Assembly (NCBI GenBank): GCA_036898135.1
Contig: CM072513.1
Coordinates: 39,834,528 to 39,898,527 of the forward strand
Source: Oncomelania hupensis
Taxonomy: Eukaryota; Mollusca; Gastropoda; Littorinimorpha; Pomatiopsidae
DNA: 64,000 bases
Direction: 5' to 3'
Shown here: positions 10,655 through 19,901 of the stretch, piece by piece
Layout: each line of letters opens with the position of its first letter
Position numbering within the stretch: position 1 is the stretch's first letter
Program-made: the position numbers and the translations under genes
The notes under the pieces: generated by a model
Seen by the model: the letters and a program-made list of their open reading frames with translations, nothing else
Told to the model about the DNA's origin: nothing
Database searches by the model: none

Positions 10655-11109
10655 CTCAGCCATTCGTTCTTCGCACCGACGCAAGCGACTTAGGCCTCGG
10701 AGCAGTACTGCTACAGCGCGACCCCAAGAATGCAGAGACGCTATTCCCTGTCGCCTACGCCAGCAGAAAATTGAGATCCGCCGAGACCCACTACGCCACG
10801 TCGGAGAAAGAATGTCTTGGACTAGTCTGGGCCATACAGAAGTTTCAACTCTACCTGTATGGGACCCACTTCACAGTTCAGGTGGACCACCAACCACTAT
10901 CGTTCCTGGCAGCCTCCAAGTCTTTGAACTCTCGCCTGATGAGATGGGCACTCACCCTTCAGGCATACTCATTCCAGATCGAGTACATCCCCGGCAAAGA
11001 AAACCACGGAGCCGACTACCTCAGTCGCCATCTCGTGGAGGACACAGCAGCTGTCGCCCACCCAACACAACTAAGGGCCACAGCACCAGAATTCGTCCCC
11101 GCCCAGTAA
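10510..11109 (+). pseudogene. RT thumb remnant and RNase H of the gypsy element
   Basis: From 10510 one frame reads KFIPNYNSIAVPLT and AECETAFQTLKDKM, the standard link between reverse transcriptase and RNase H. At about 10650 the frame shifts, and the RNase H follows: LRTDASDLGLGAVL, YATSEKECLGLVWA, HFTVQVDHQPL and HGADYLSRH. The catalytic acidic residues of RNase H (D of TDAS, E of KEC, D of VDHQ, D of ADYLSR) are present, but the domain is not in frame with the polyprotein and lacks the upstream palm, so it is probably not made as a functional enzyme. A purine-rich tract (TTGAGGGAGCC) at 11266-11276 directly precedes the 3' LTR and serves as the polypurine primer. Confidence 0.8.
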
Positions 11110-11276
11110 TACTCTGTCACTAGTGTCCACAGCTACCTGGCATAGCATTGCAGCTCAGGTAGAGCAACTTAATTAGTTTGTAAATAGGACCCTAGGATAG
11201 TGCAGTGTTAAACTAGGCTCTGTAGTAGAAAAAGGTCGAATCCAGTAGTCATCGCCTTTTTTCAGTTGAGGGAGCC

Positions 11277-11590
11277 TGTCACGAATTGGCTAGTTTAACT
11301 CTGCTTGTTGACTATTTAGCCATGTGTAGTACTTGTAACTTTAGAAGTTAGACTATAACACAGCAGCAATTAAATTACACAGCAGACCACACACCGCGAG
11401 CCCGACCCACGCTAGCGCAGTGAGTCAGCACTTGAGCTTTGAAACGGACCGTTTTAACCAATCAGAGCAGGCTCAGTGGGTAGAGCAGTTCTGAATGTGT
11501 CAGAGCATAACACAGTTTGAATCAGTCGTGTGTGAGACGAGGAAGGGTCAACATCTCCACAGTTAGAGAACTATCTTCACTCATAGACCA
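11277..11590 (+). repeat. 3' LTR of the gypsy element, first part
   Basis: The first 314 bases of the 3' LTR, matching 5598-5911 base for base as far as I compared. It ends with GACCA, the target duplicated by the BEL insertion. Confidence 0.9.
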
Positions 11591-12475
11591 TGTCGCTGCC
11601 TCACACATAAGACGCCAAAACGGATGTAAAGGAATCTTTCATTTATTCTCCATACAGGGCCATAAAAAACTGGAATAAACCAGACAAAGCAAAAATCACT
11701 AAAAACAGTAAAAAGTCAAGTTATAAATAACATACTATACATAGTCATTCAAAAACGAAAATTTATCACATTGTGCATCATTTTATATATCACATTATTT
11801 ATCATGTAAATTAAATTGACATAATAAAATCACAGTTTATTGAACTGAATAAAAAACCACTGAAGTTACATCAAACCTATATCATGTTGTGCAAACAAAC
11901 GCCAACATGCAAACTTGACCCTCATTTCGTTGCACGCATAATTTCATGACAAACCATAAATAATTCGTACCTCGTCTTCTCCCTTAGTATGATGACAGCG
12001 AAACAATATAAATGACATAAATCGTTCCGGCGAAGATATTTCCCATTCAGTCTGGTTGCCACAAAAATCAAAGGGGACGACGCAACACAGTCGAACTCAA
12101 CACCCGGTCCGTTCAGTGGAACTTTCTCAAGGGAACTCACCCTTACCCAAACCTCAAAAACAGCGCCACCACTGGCGTAATAATTGCTCAACTGCAAAAT
12201 TAATAAACCTATGAAAGGTACATACATTTTATAGTTTAACATAAAAACTAGTTTTAAAACAAAACCTTAATTGAATTTATATCCTAAGTAATAATAATAA
12301 TTACATAGAATTAAAGGTACTGGAGGCGGACTAATTTACTCAGCAGATGCACACATGAGAAAACAGTCGCAGTCAAACAAGGGGGAACTATCCTTTAACT
12401 TTTTACTAGAGAAAGTACGGCAGTTATTTCCCCTAGACCACCGAGTGTTCGAAATTATGACTTGCGGCAGCAACA
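11591..12475 (-). repeat. 3' LTR of the BEL element
   Basis: 885 bp, TGTTGCTGCC...GCAGCGACA on the minus strand. An open frame of 106 residues at 11922-12242 is repeated in each LTR copy simply because the LTR is repeated; it shows no domain. Confidence 0.9.
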
Positions 12476-12562
12476 CTCCCACCCAAAACACAAAAAAGGT
12501 GAATAAGAAAATTAATAAACAATTTTAAAGAATGTTTTTCAAAGTTTAGGTGTCAATCAGAG

Positions 12563-15500
12563 TCAACTGCTCTCCTTGATAAGGACAACCAGTTGATGAA
12601 TGGGTCTATCAAGTAGAGTTCTCTTTTGTACAGGCTTGCCTAGTTTGTCGAGAGCTGAGGTGGGCATGAGAAGCCTCACCGTCCTAACGAGACCATCACT
12701 GCCTGGGAAAGTTTCTACAACGCGAGCAATTTTCCAATCAGTACGACAATCGCCTTCGTCTTGAAGCAAAACAATATCGTTGATGACAATGTTTGGTTGT
12801 CGTTGTTGCCACTTGCTTCGTCTTTGAAGAGACTGCAGATATTCCTTCTTCCATCTTGTCCAAAATTGATCAGCGAGAAACTGAACCCGCCTCCATCTTT
12901 TGTTAATATAGAGATCTTCCCTGACAAAATGACCAGGAGGAGGTGGCATGATGAGGCCAGACTTCATTGTCAAGATGTGATTTGGTGTCAGAGGAAGAGG
13001 ACCGTCAGCTCTCTCAAGGTGATCTACGGTGAGGGGTCGACTATTGACTATGGCCATGACCTCATACATAAGTGTTCTCAAGGATGAGGTATCAAGTTGA
13101 GTTGATGATTGGTCCAAAATGCCAGCCAGAACATTGCGGACAGTCCGAATTTGTCTTTCCCAGACTCCACCCATGTGACTGGATGAAGGAGGGTTAAATT
13201 TGAACTCGCACTGGAGATCAAGCATCCTGGCCGATATCCTTTTTTGATTCAGCTGTTCGAGATTTCTGCCAAGTTCGTGTTTGGCTCCAACAAAATTTGT
13301 TCCCCGATCGCAGAAGATGGTGCGAACTCGGCCTCTCAGAGCTATGAAGCATCTCAACCCATTAAGAAAGGAATCGGTACTCAAGTCGTCCAGGACTTCA
13401 ACGTGCACAGCTCTAGATGCCAGACATGTGATGAGCAAGCCATACCTTTTGATCTCTTTGCGGCCTTCCTTGATCAGAAATGGCCCGAAGCAGTCAATCC
13501 CACAATGCGTAAAAGGCGGTGAAGCTTCCACTCTTTCTTCAGGAAGGTCGGACATTTTTTGCGTTTTCGCTTTTCTTCGCTGTCTAATGCATTTGACACA
13601 TTTGCTAATCAACGATGAGACAACATCTCTGCAGCCAATGATCCAGAATCCCTTGGAGCGAATCTGATTGATGGTCATGTTTCTACCCTGATGTGCAATA
13701 CTTTCATGGTGGTGGAGTGCTGCCAGACGAGAGAGGTGACTTTTCTTAGGAAGAATCACGGGATGTCTCACTCCGTATGGCTCAGAAGATTTCTCAAGTC
13801 TGCCTCCCACCCGAAGAAGACCTGCATTGTCTTTGAAGGGGTCTAAATCTCTGAGAGGACTCTTGGATGTCTTTTCGCCAGCCTGAGAAAAGAACTCTTT
13901 CTGGATTGCAAGAATCAAATTCTCTTCTGCACACTGCCTGGCCTCAACTTCTGAAAGGACCTTTCCCCTTTTTTTAGCACCGCATTTGACGATTAATGCG
14001 ACAGCTCGAACGAGTTTGTCATAGGTCGAAAACCTGCAGACTCGATCTTCGACGCTGGTGGGGAGCGACTGTTGAGTTGAATGTGTAGTGGCAGACTTGA
14101 CTTCCACGTCATCATCTGAGATTTCCTTCTGAGTGTCATGATCAATGAAATCTCTCTCCTTAAAATGCAGTTCACTAGTAGTAGTGACTTCCTGAACTTG
14201 AGTCTTGTAGACATGTGTTACGAGGCCAGTACGTGCAACTGTCCTAGTGACAGAACGATGACTTTGGCCGTCGACCGCATCAAAAGGTTCGACCTGCGGT
14301 GGGGACCCACCGATGATACTCCAACCAAGACAAGTTTCGATGGCGAAGGGCTGACGGGCATCTCCTGTGATGCATTGCAAAGGGGCAAGCGCTTGAGGGC
14401 AATTGTATCCAATAAGCAACCCTATGGGACAGTCCAGTTTGGGGGTCAGCATATCCTTCACTCCAAAAAGATGAGGCCAACAGCTTGCCGTCTCTGGTGT
14501 TGGAATGTGAGTCTCGTCTACAGGTATATGATTCCTTGAAAATGACTCCGGCAGGTCTACAAAAGTTCTTGAACGGAAACCTCTCACTTGCAGGTCTGTA
14601 AATTTTTTGCAGGTGATCAGTGCACTACTGTTAGTCAATGTAGTGAGTCGAAGCTTGGCAGGCTTGTAGGGTGCCTGCAAATCATTGACTACATTCTCCG
14701 TGACGAAAGTGGAGTCTGACATAGTGTCAATGAGAGCGTAAACTAACTGTTCCTTCTGTGGATTGCTTTTGGACGACAGAAAGACTGGGATAATCATTGA
14801 CGTCAGAGATCCATGCTTCTGACCTGAAAGAACTCTGAAGCTTCCACGACCACCCTCCTCTCTAGAGGGTTGATTAACAGTCTCTTGTCGATTGCCCAAT
14901 TTTTTTGGTTCAATCTGATGAGTGTCGTTATGTAGACTGGTAGGGTGTCTCTTGTTGCATTTAGAGCATTCACTGCGATTCCGACATTGCTTCGACATGT
15001 GCCCCGGTCTCAAACAGCCAAAACAAAGTCTCTCATTCTTCACGAACTCCCGCCTTTCTTCCATGTTCTTCCTGGCGAAGCTACGACAGTCGGTCAGGTT
15101 GTGATTCTTGCGCTTGCAGAACCTGCAATCCTGAGACTGGTCACCATTGGTGAAGAAGACTTTTTTATTGACTGATTCTCCCTTATCTAGACGATTGGTA
15201 ACAGACTGAGAATTTTGAGGTCCACTCAGTAGAGCCGGATCGTTGGCAATGTCCGCTTCATCCTTGACAAATGATGAAAATTCTACGAAAATGGGATATC
15301 GCCCTTTATCTTTTCGTTTCATAGCAACAACCCGATTCCATCTCATGGACGCCCAATCTGGGAGCTTCTGAGCAATTTTCTGTATTTCACCGATGTCATC
15401 GAGCTTTCTCAGAGTCGAAAACTCTTGTTGAGCAGCGCTGCATTGAACAAGGAAATCAGAAAGCTTTTGGAGCGCTAATTTGTCCTTATTTTGAACCTTG

Positions 15501-16912
15501 GGCCAGCTGTTCAGTTTACTCATGAAGGCCTCTGACGTGACAAACTGGTTTCCAAATCTCTGATCTAGAATGTCTTTGGCTTGCTGGTAGGCCTGTTCAC
15601 TTCCTAGAAGGAAGAAGCCACTCACAGCTTCTCTAGCAGGACCCCCCAGATAACGCTTCAGGTAGTGAACCTTGTCTGAAGCTGGAATGCCCTTACTTTC
15701 TATGAGTGCAGAAAAGGAAGCTTTCCAATCAGGGTACAAAAGAGGATCTCCAGTGAATACAGGTGGCTCAGGAACAGGAAGTCGACTTGCAGCTAGCGCT
15801 TGAGACAGAGTTTTAATGAGAGATTCATTCAGGTGAGGTTCACTTGCTGTTACATCAGTCGAGTGAAACCGTGTCTGTGAAAGCCTATCACGATAGCTCT
15901 GATCGAAATGTGACTGTGGCATGTAGCCAGTGTGCTCTTGATCAAGTTGAAATTGTGAGCTAGGGAAGCCAGTTTGACTCTGATGTTGCACGGTTTGTGC
16001 TCGAGGACAAAAAACTGAGGCATCGGGATGCAATACTTGTTTAGGATGGGACAGTGCCCGTGTGGGTCTTGCTGGTTGAGTTTGAGAGGCATTTTGGCAT
16101 GAAGTTGAAGATAAATGCTTGACTTGTGAATCATCATTCGCAATAAGGTTAGACTGAGAGTGACAGTTTGTGGTATAGAAGTTTTGTTGGTGTTCTTCTC
16201 GTTCGAAAACTTCCAATTTTGCTTCTTCCATTTTTATCTGAGTCTCAAGTTGCTGTTGTGCAAGTTTCCGTTTCAATTGGGACAGTCTTCTATCTGCCTG
16301 TTCGATTTCATCCAGATTCTGATTTTCTACAAGTTTGGCTTGAAGTTTGGCTTTAAGGGCTGCTGCTTCTGCTGCCGCCTTGACTCTCTGGGAGGATACT
16401 GACGATTGTTTGGATGAGGAAGTTCCGACCGAAGTCGCCTTGGAAGACGCTACAGAACTGATCAATTTAGCTGTCGATCTAGGAGAGGGAAGACTCACTT
16501 GAACTATGCTAGTGATAATTGAGACTGCAGAACTGTTCGCCTCTGATAGGGCAGTGTCCAAATTTTCTTCGTATCCTAACTGCCTTAATTGATCTGCTAT
16601 TTCGTTTATGGAACCAAGTCTTGATTTTATGTTTGATTTTTGCAAGGCAAGTTCGTTTGAGTTATTATTGTCCATGAGAAGGGCATTGGTTTGAGACAGA
16701 ATCAACATGAGTTCTGAATGTCGTGTCCAAAAGGTTTTGGAAAGGGTTTCAACTCTGTACTCTCTACCCCTTTCAGTCATGGTACGTGAGCGATCTGGGC
16801 GCTGAAGATGCGACTCAGTGGGAATGCTCTCACTAGGACCAGCATCCTGCAAACATTCTCCGCTCAAATCAGTATCCTGGTTGAGAACGGATCTACCTCT
16901 CACTTCACTCAT
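12563..16912 (-). CDS. BEL/Pao Gag-protease-integrase polyprotein lacking RT and RNase H core
   Basis: An uninterrupted 1449-residue frame from an ATG at 16912. In order: an N-terminal region with an Ala/Lys/Gln-rich coiled coil (about 165-245); a DUF1759-type Gag domain (about 375-560; PEPPVFTGDPLLYPDW); zinc knuckles CRFCKRKNHNLTDC and CFGCLRPGHMSKQC (about 593-645); a BEL protease with ALIDTMSDSTF (about 725) through CLGWSIIGG (about 860); then, without RT, the segment normally found after RNase H (DDDVEVKS..., about 930; FSTYDKLVRAVA). The integrase zinc domain follows (HHHESIAHQG...CVKC, about 1066), then its core with Asp in GIDCFGPF (about 1140), Asp in FCDRGTNF (about 1203) and Glu in GGVWERQ (about 1249), and a DUF5641 C-terminus (NDIVLLQDEG). 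Full BEL polyproteins have about 500-600 more residues between positions about 925 and 930. The join is in frame. Confidence 0.9.
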   Translation of the reverse strand: MSEVRGRSVLNQDTDLSGECLQDAGPSESIPTESHLQRPDRSRTMTERGREYRVETLSKTFWTRHSELMLILSQTNALLMDNNNSNELALQKSNIKSRLGSINEIADQLRQLGYEENLDTALSEANSSAVSIITSIVQVSLPSPRSTAKLISSVASSKATSVGTSSSKQSSVSSQRVKAAAEAAALKAKLQAKLVENQNLDEIEQADRRLSQLKRKLAQQQLETQIKMEEAKLEVFEREEHQQNFYTTNCHSQSNLIANDDSQVKHLSSTSCQNASQTQPARPTRALSHPKQVLHPDASVFCPRAQTVQHQSQTGFPSSQFQLDQEHTGYMPQSHFDQSYRDRLSQTRFHSTDVTASEPHLNESLIKTLSQALAASRLPVPEPPVFTGDPLLYPDWKASFSALIESKGIPASDKVHYLKRYLGGPAREAVSGFFLLGSEQAYQQAKDILDQRFGNQFVTSEAFMSKLNSWPKVQNKDKLALQKLSDFLVQCSAAQQEFSTLRKLDDIGEIQKIAQKLPDWASMRWNRVVAMKRKDKGRYPIFVEFSSFVKDEADIANDPALLSGPQNSQSVTNRLDKGESVNKKVFFTNGDQSQDCRFCKRKNHNLTDCRSFARKNMEERREFVKNERLCFGCLRPGHMSKQCRNRSECSKCNKRHPTSLHNDTHQIEPKKLGNRQETVNQPSREEGGRGSFRVLSGQKHGSLTSMIIPVFLSSKSNPQKEQLVYALIDTMSDSTFVTENVVNDLQAPYKPAKLRLTTLTNSSALITCKKFTDLQVRGFRSRTFVDLPESFSRNHIPVDETHIPTPETASCWPHLFGVKDMLTPKLDCPIGLLIGYNCPQALAPLQCITGDARQPFAIETCLGWSIIGGSPPQVEPFDAVDGQSHRSVTRTVARTGLVTHVYKTQVQEVTTTSELHFKERDFIDHDTQKEISDDDVEVKSATTHSTQQSLPTSVEDRVCRFSTYDKLVRAVALIVKCGAKKRGKVLSEVEARQCAEENLILAIQKEFFSQAGEKTSKSPLRDLDPFKDNAGLLRVGGRLEKSSEPYGVRHPVILPKKSHLSRLAALHHHESIAHQGRNMTINQIRSKGFWIIGCRDVVSSLISKCVKCIRQRRKAKTQKMSDLPEERVEASPPFTHCGIDCFGPFLIKEGRKEIKRYGLLITCLASRAVHVEVLDDLSTDSFLNGLRCFIALRGRVRTIFCDRGTNFVGAKHELGRNLEQLNQKRISARMLDLQCEFKFNPPSSSHMGGVWERQIRTVRNVLAGILDQSSTQLDTSSLRTLMYEVMAIVNSRPLTVDHLERADGPLPLTPNHILTMKSGLIMPPPPGHFVREDLYINKRWRRVQFLADQFWTRWKKEYLQSLQRRSKWQQRQPNIVINDIVLLQDEGDCRTDWKIARVVETFPGSDGLVRTVRLLMPTSALDKLGKPVQKRTLLDRPIHQLVVLIKESS

Positions 16913-17787
16913 ACTTGGAAGCGATCAAAACTTCAAAGTGCAAACACAAAAATGAGAACTACTAATACTAAATGTACCGTAATTTGCAAGAAAAAACAAA
17001 AAAATAACCGTTTTAAATTATTTTACCAAGCACAAAAAATATCACAGCAAATCTTAACACAATATAAAGGAGTCCCTATTGCATTCTCTCTTAAAAACTC
17101 AGTCCATAAATTCCCAATAAAACTTTCACAGTCCAACTTTCACAGTTCATCAACTGGTCACACAAATGACCAAAAGAACATGAGAACATGCACCTTCACT
17201 TAAGAGGATCACCCAAAGAGTCACTGACGTGAAGATTCCTGGTGCAGATAAATATTAAATCAAATAACCAAGTCACCAAGAGTTCACTACTGATTTCACA
17301 GTAAAAGTCAAATGGTAAATGTCAAAGTTGTAAATGTCAGCAGATTACTAAACAAGAGTCCATAGATCTGGTTTTAAAAGGATGATCTTAAAATGTGAAT
17401 ATTAAATAAATACGACGCTTTGACACATGGTAACAATGCCTTGACGAATAAAGTCTCTCAAATATAACTGAACGTTCCTCAGTGTTGCGTTCCGAATAAT
17501 ACCACATGTCGATGAGTACTTCGTCAAGCAAAATCCAAAACGATGTAGCAGGCGAGATCTCACTGCAGCTAAGAATAAAGGTCTGACCTGATGCGAAGAC
17601 TAGGGAGCAATACTGGGTTAGCGTGACGAATGCAAAGACCAGACGAGATGCCCAAAGTCCCGAGTGCAGAGCAGGTGGAGACCTGTTGAAGCTGATGAAG
17701 AACCTCCCTCCCAGACTGAAGGACAAAGCAAGGAAGGACAATGACGTAGTGGCTCCTCCGGACGAGGTGACGAGATGAGTTTTTTAC
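16913..17787 (-). other. BEL element 5' leader
   Basis: About 875 bases between the 5' LTR and the Gag start. The bases adjoining the LTR on the minus strand (GTAAAAAACTCATCTC) are in the primer-binding position; I could not match them to a particular tRNA. No extra gene is evident. Confidence 0.6.
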
Positions 17788-18672
17788 TGTCGCTGCCTCA
17801 CACATAAGACGCCAAAACGGATGTAAAGGAATCTTTCATTTATTCTCCATACAGGGCCATAAAAAACTGGAATAAACCAGACAAAGCAAAAATCACTAAA
17901 AACAGTAAAAAGTCAAGTTATAAATAACATACTATACATAGTCATTCAAAAACGAAAATTTATCACATTGTGCATCATTTTATATATCACATTATTTATC
18001 ATGTAAATTAAATTGACATAATAAAATCACAGTTTATTGAACTGAATAAAAAACCACTGAAGTTACATCAAACCTATATCATGTTGTGCAAACAAACGCC
18101 AACATGCAAACTTGACCCTCATTTCGTTGCACGCATAATTTCATGACAAACCATAAATAATTCGTACCTCGTCTTCTCCCTTAGTATGATGACAGCGAAA
18201 CAATATAAATGACATAAATCGTTCCGGCGAAGATATTTCCCATTCAGTCTGGTTGCCACAAAAATCAAAGGGGACGACGCAACACAGTCGAACTCAACAC
18301 CCGGTCCGTTCAGTGGAACTTTCTCAAGGGAACTCACCCTTACCCAAACCTCAAAAACAGCGCCACCACTGGCGTAATAATTGCTCAACTGCAAAATTAA
18401 TAAACCTATGAAAGGTACATACATTTTATAGTTTAACATAAAAACTAGTTTTAAAACAAAACCTTAATTGAATTTATATCCTAAGTAATAATAATAATTA
18501 CATAGAATTAAAGGTACTGGAGGCGGACTAATTTACTCAGCAGATGCACACATGAGAAAACAGTCGCAGTCAAACAAGGGGGAACTATCCTTTAACTTTT
18601 TACTAGAGAAAGTACGGCAGTTATTTCCCCTAGACCACCGAGTGTTCGAAATTATGACTTGCGGCAGCAACA
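17788..18672 (-). repeat. 5' LTR of the BEL element
   Basis: 885 bp, same length as the other LTR (11591-12475). It is followed at 18673 by the duplicated target GACCA. Confidence 0.9.
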
Positions 18673-19901
18673 GACCAGGAAGCAGGACGTTAGAATCTTA
18701 GAATTCTCTCAAGTCATCACGGGCCTGAACTTGTCAAACAGGTAAATGAACACCCTTCTGTTTCATCGTGATATATTTGTATTATTGTTGAAATTATGTT
18801 TGTGGAATTTGCTATGCATAAATGTGAATTATTAATCCGAAATTGCCGTACCACGTGGAAGAGCCGACCACGAGGCGAAACACGACCGGTTGCGCCGCCA
18901 TGTTGCATGCCGTACGGAACCACTGTTGTTTAACTTATATGTATGTTTGCAGACCAGTGGCTGTACCACTGAATGTTTATAATATTATTAATTCTGTATG
19001 TGTATAGTTAGACACGATTGATATTTATGTATGTATAGGAATTTAGAGTGAGATTCCAGTGGAACCCGGAAGTAGCAGAATGTTCGTCGCTTATGTATAG
19101 AGATGTGGAGCTATCACTGAGGGCTACTTTGGCTTTCAGTGAGACGCTCTGCACAAACCGATTATTCAGGGTTGTGCAGAATTTCGTCTCTTATATTACA
19201 GACGAGCAGGCGAGCTATCCCGAGCTATCCCGAGCTATCCTGTGCGCACCACTCCACAGAAACGACTAGTTGGCGGAGTATCCTCTACCGCACAAGACGG
19301 AAAGAGCTACCCGGAAAACTCCCTGTCAGACCCCACAGCGTGGCAAGGGAACCCAACTACACAACGACACAGGTGGACCAGAAGCTACCTCACAGAAGGA
19401 CTTCGAACCCCCACTCATGAGTTAAGTGCATAACACGAAGGTGCACTTAACCTGATCAAAACAGGACCACAGTAGTCCAACTCTTCAGAAACTGTAAAAC
19501 GGACCACAGTAGTCCAAATCTACATGAAATATTATAGCAAGTGCCCGAGGAAGATATAACAGCTGCCTAGACTATCAGCGATCGAACTATTAGCAGTGAC
19601 TGAGACTTTTTAAGTTAGATTAGTACTTAGAGAATCTTGTATAGAGTAGAAGAAATAAATGTGTGATTTTAACTGTTATCAAGTGGCTGGACTACATATG
19701 ATTCATAGCCGTGTGAAAGCTAGTGTGACAGTATTCTTTTACCATTTTTCTATCTATTTCTGTACCCCAACCTTAACACAGAACGAGCTAAACAAATAAA
19801 TTTATTAAAGTAATTCATAGGGTAACTTACTAGCAGTTCCCACCGAATAAACGTGAGGGTCCATAATTCCATTGTGCAGAGCCCATAAAACCCCCGTGAC
19901 A
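18673..19901 (+). repeat. 3' LTR of the gypsy element, second part
   Basis: The duplicated GACCA followed by 1224 bases corresponding to 5912-7135 of the 5' LTR, ending GTGACA immediately before the duplicated target CCCTG. Confidence 0.9.

Larger units (their letters stand above)
11591..18672 (-). mobile_element. BEL/Pao LTR retrotransposon, RT-deleted, inserted in the gypsy 3' LTR
   Basis: Two LTRs of exactly 885 bp (11591-12475 and 17788-18672) bound 5.3 kb of internal sequence. A perfect 5-bp duplication GACCA flanks the element (11586-11590 and 18673-18677). The coding strand is minus, so the 5' LTR is the right-hand one. A purine-rich tract (GGGTGGGAG on the minus strand) precedes the 3' LTR. 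The single long frame encodes Gag, protease and integrase but no reverse transcriptase or RNase H core. The LTR pair shows no difference that I could find, so the insertion is young. The second copy of 31501-33939 is an assembly duplicate of the 5' part. Confidence 0.93.
5598..19901 (+). mobile_element. Ty3/gypsy LTR retrotransposon, Gmr1-like domain order, RT-deleted, with nested BEL element
   Basis: The element is bounded by two LTRs starting TGTCACG and ending GTGACA, and flanked by a perfect 5-bp duplication CCCTG (5593-5597 and 19902-19906). The 5' LTR is 1538 bp; the 3' LTR is 314 plus 1224 bp around the BEL insertion, the same total. I found no differences in the parts I compared. The internal region of about 4.1 kb encodes Gag, protease and integrase, then RNase H. 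The catalytic palm of reverse transcriptase is absent. Integrase upstream of RNase H is the order known from Gmr1-like gypsy elements. LTR identity implies recent insertion. Confidence 0.9.

Noticed and set aside
11922..12242. 106-residue LTR protein present in three places
   Set aside because: Repeated only because the BEL LTR is repeated; no domain, and a polyadenylation/promoter region is the expected content.
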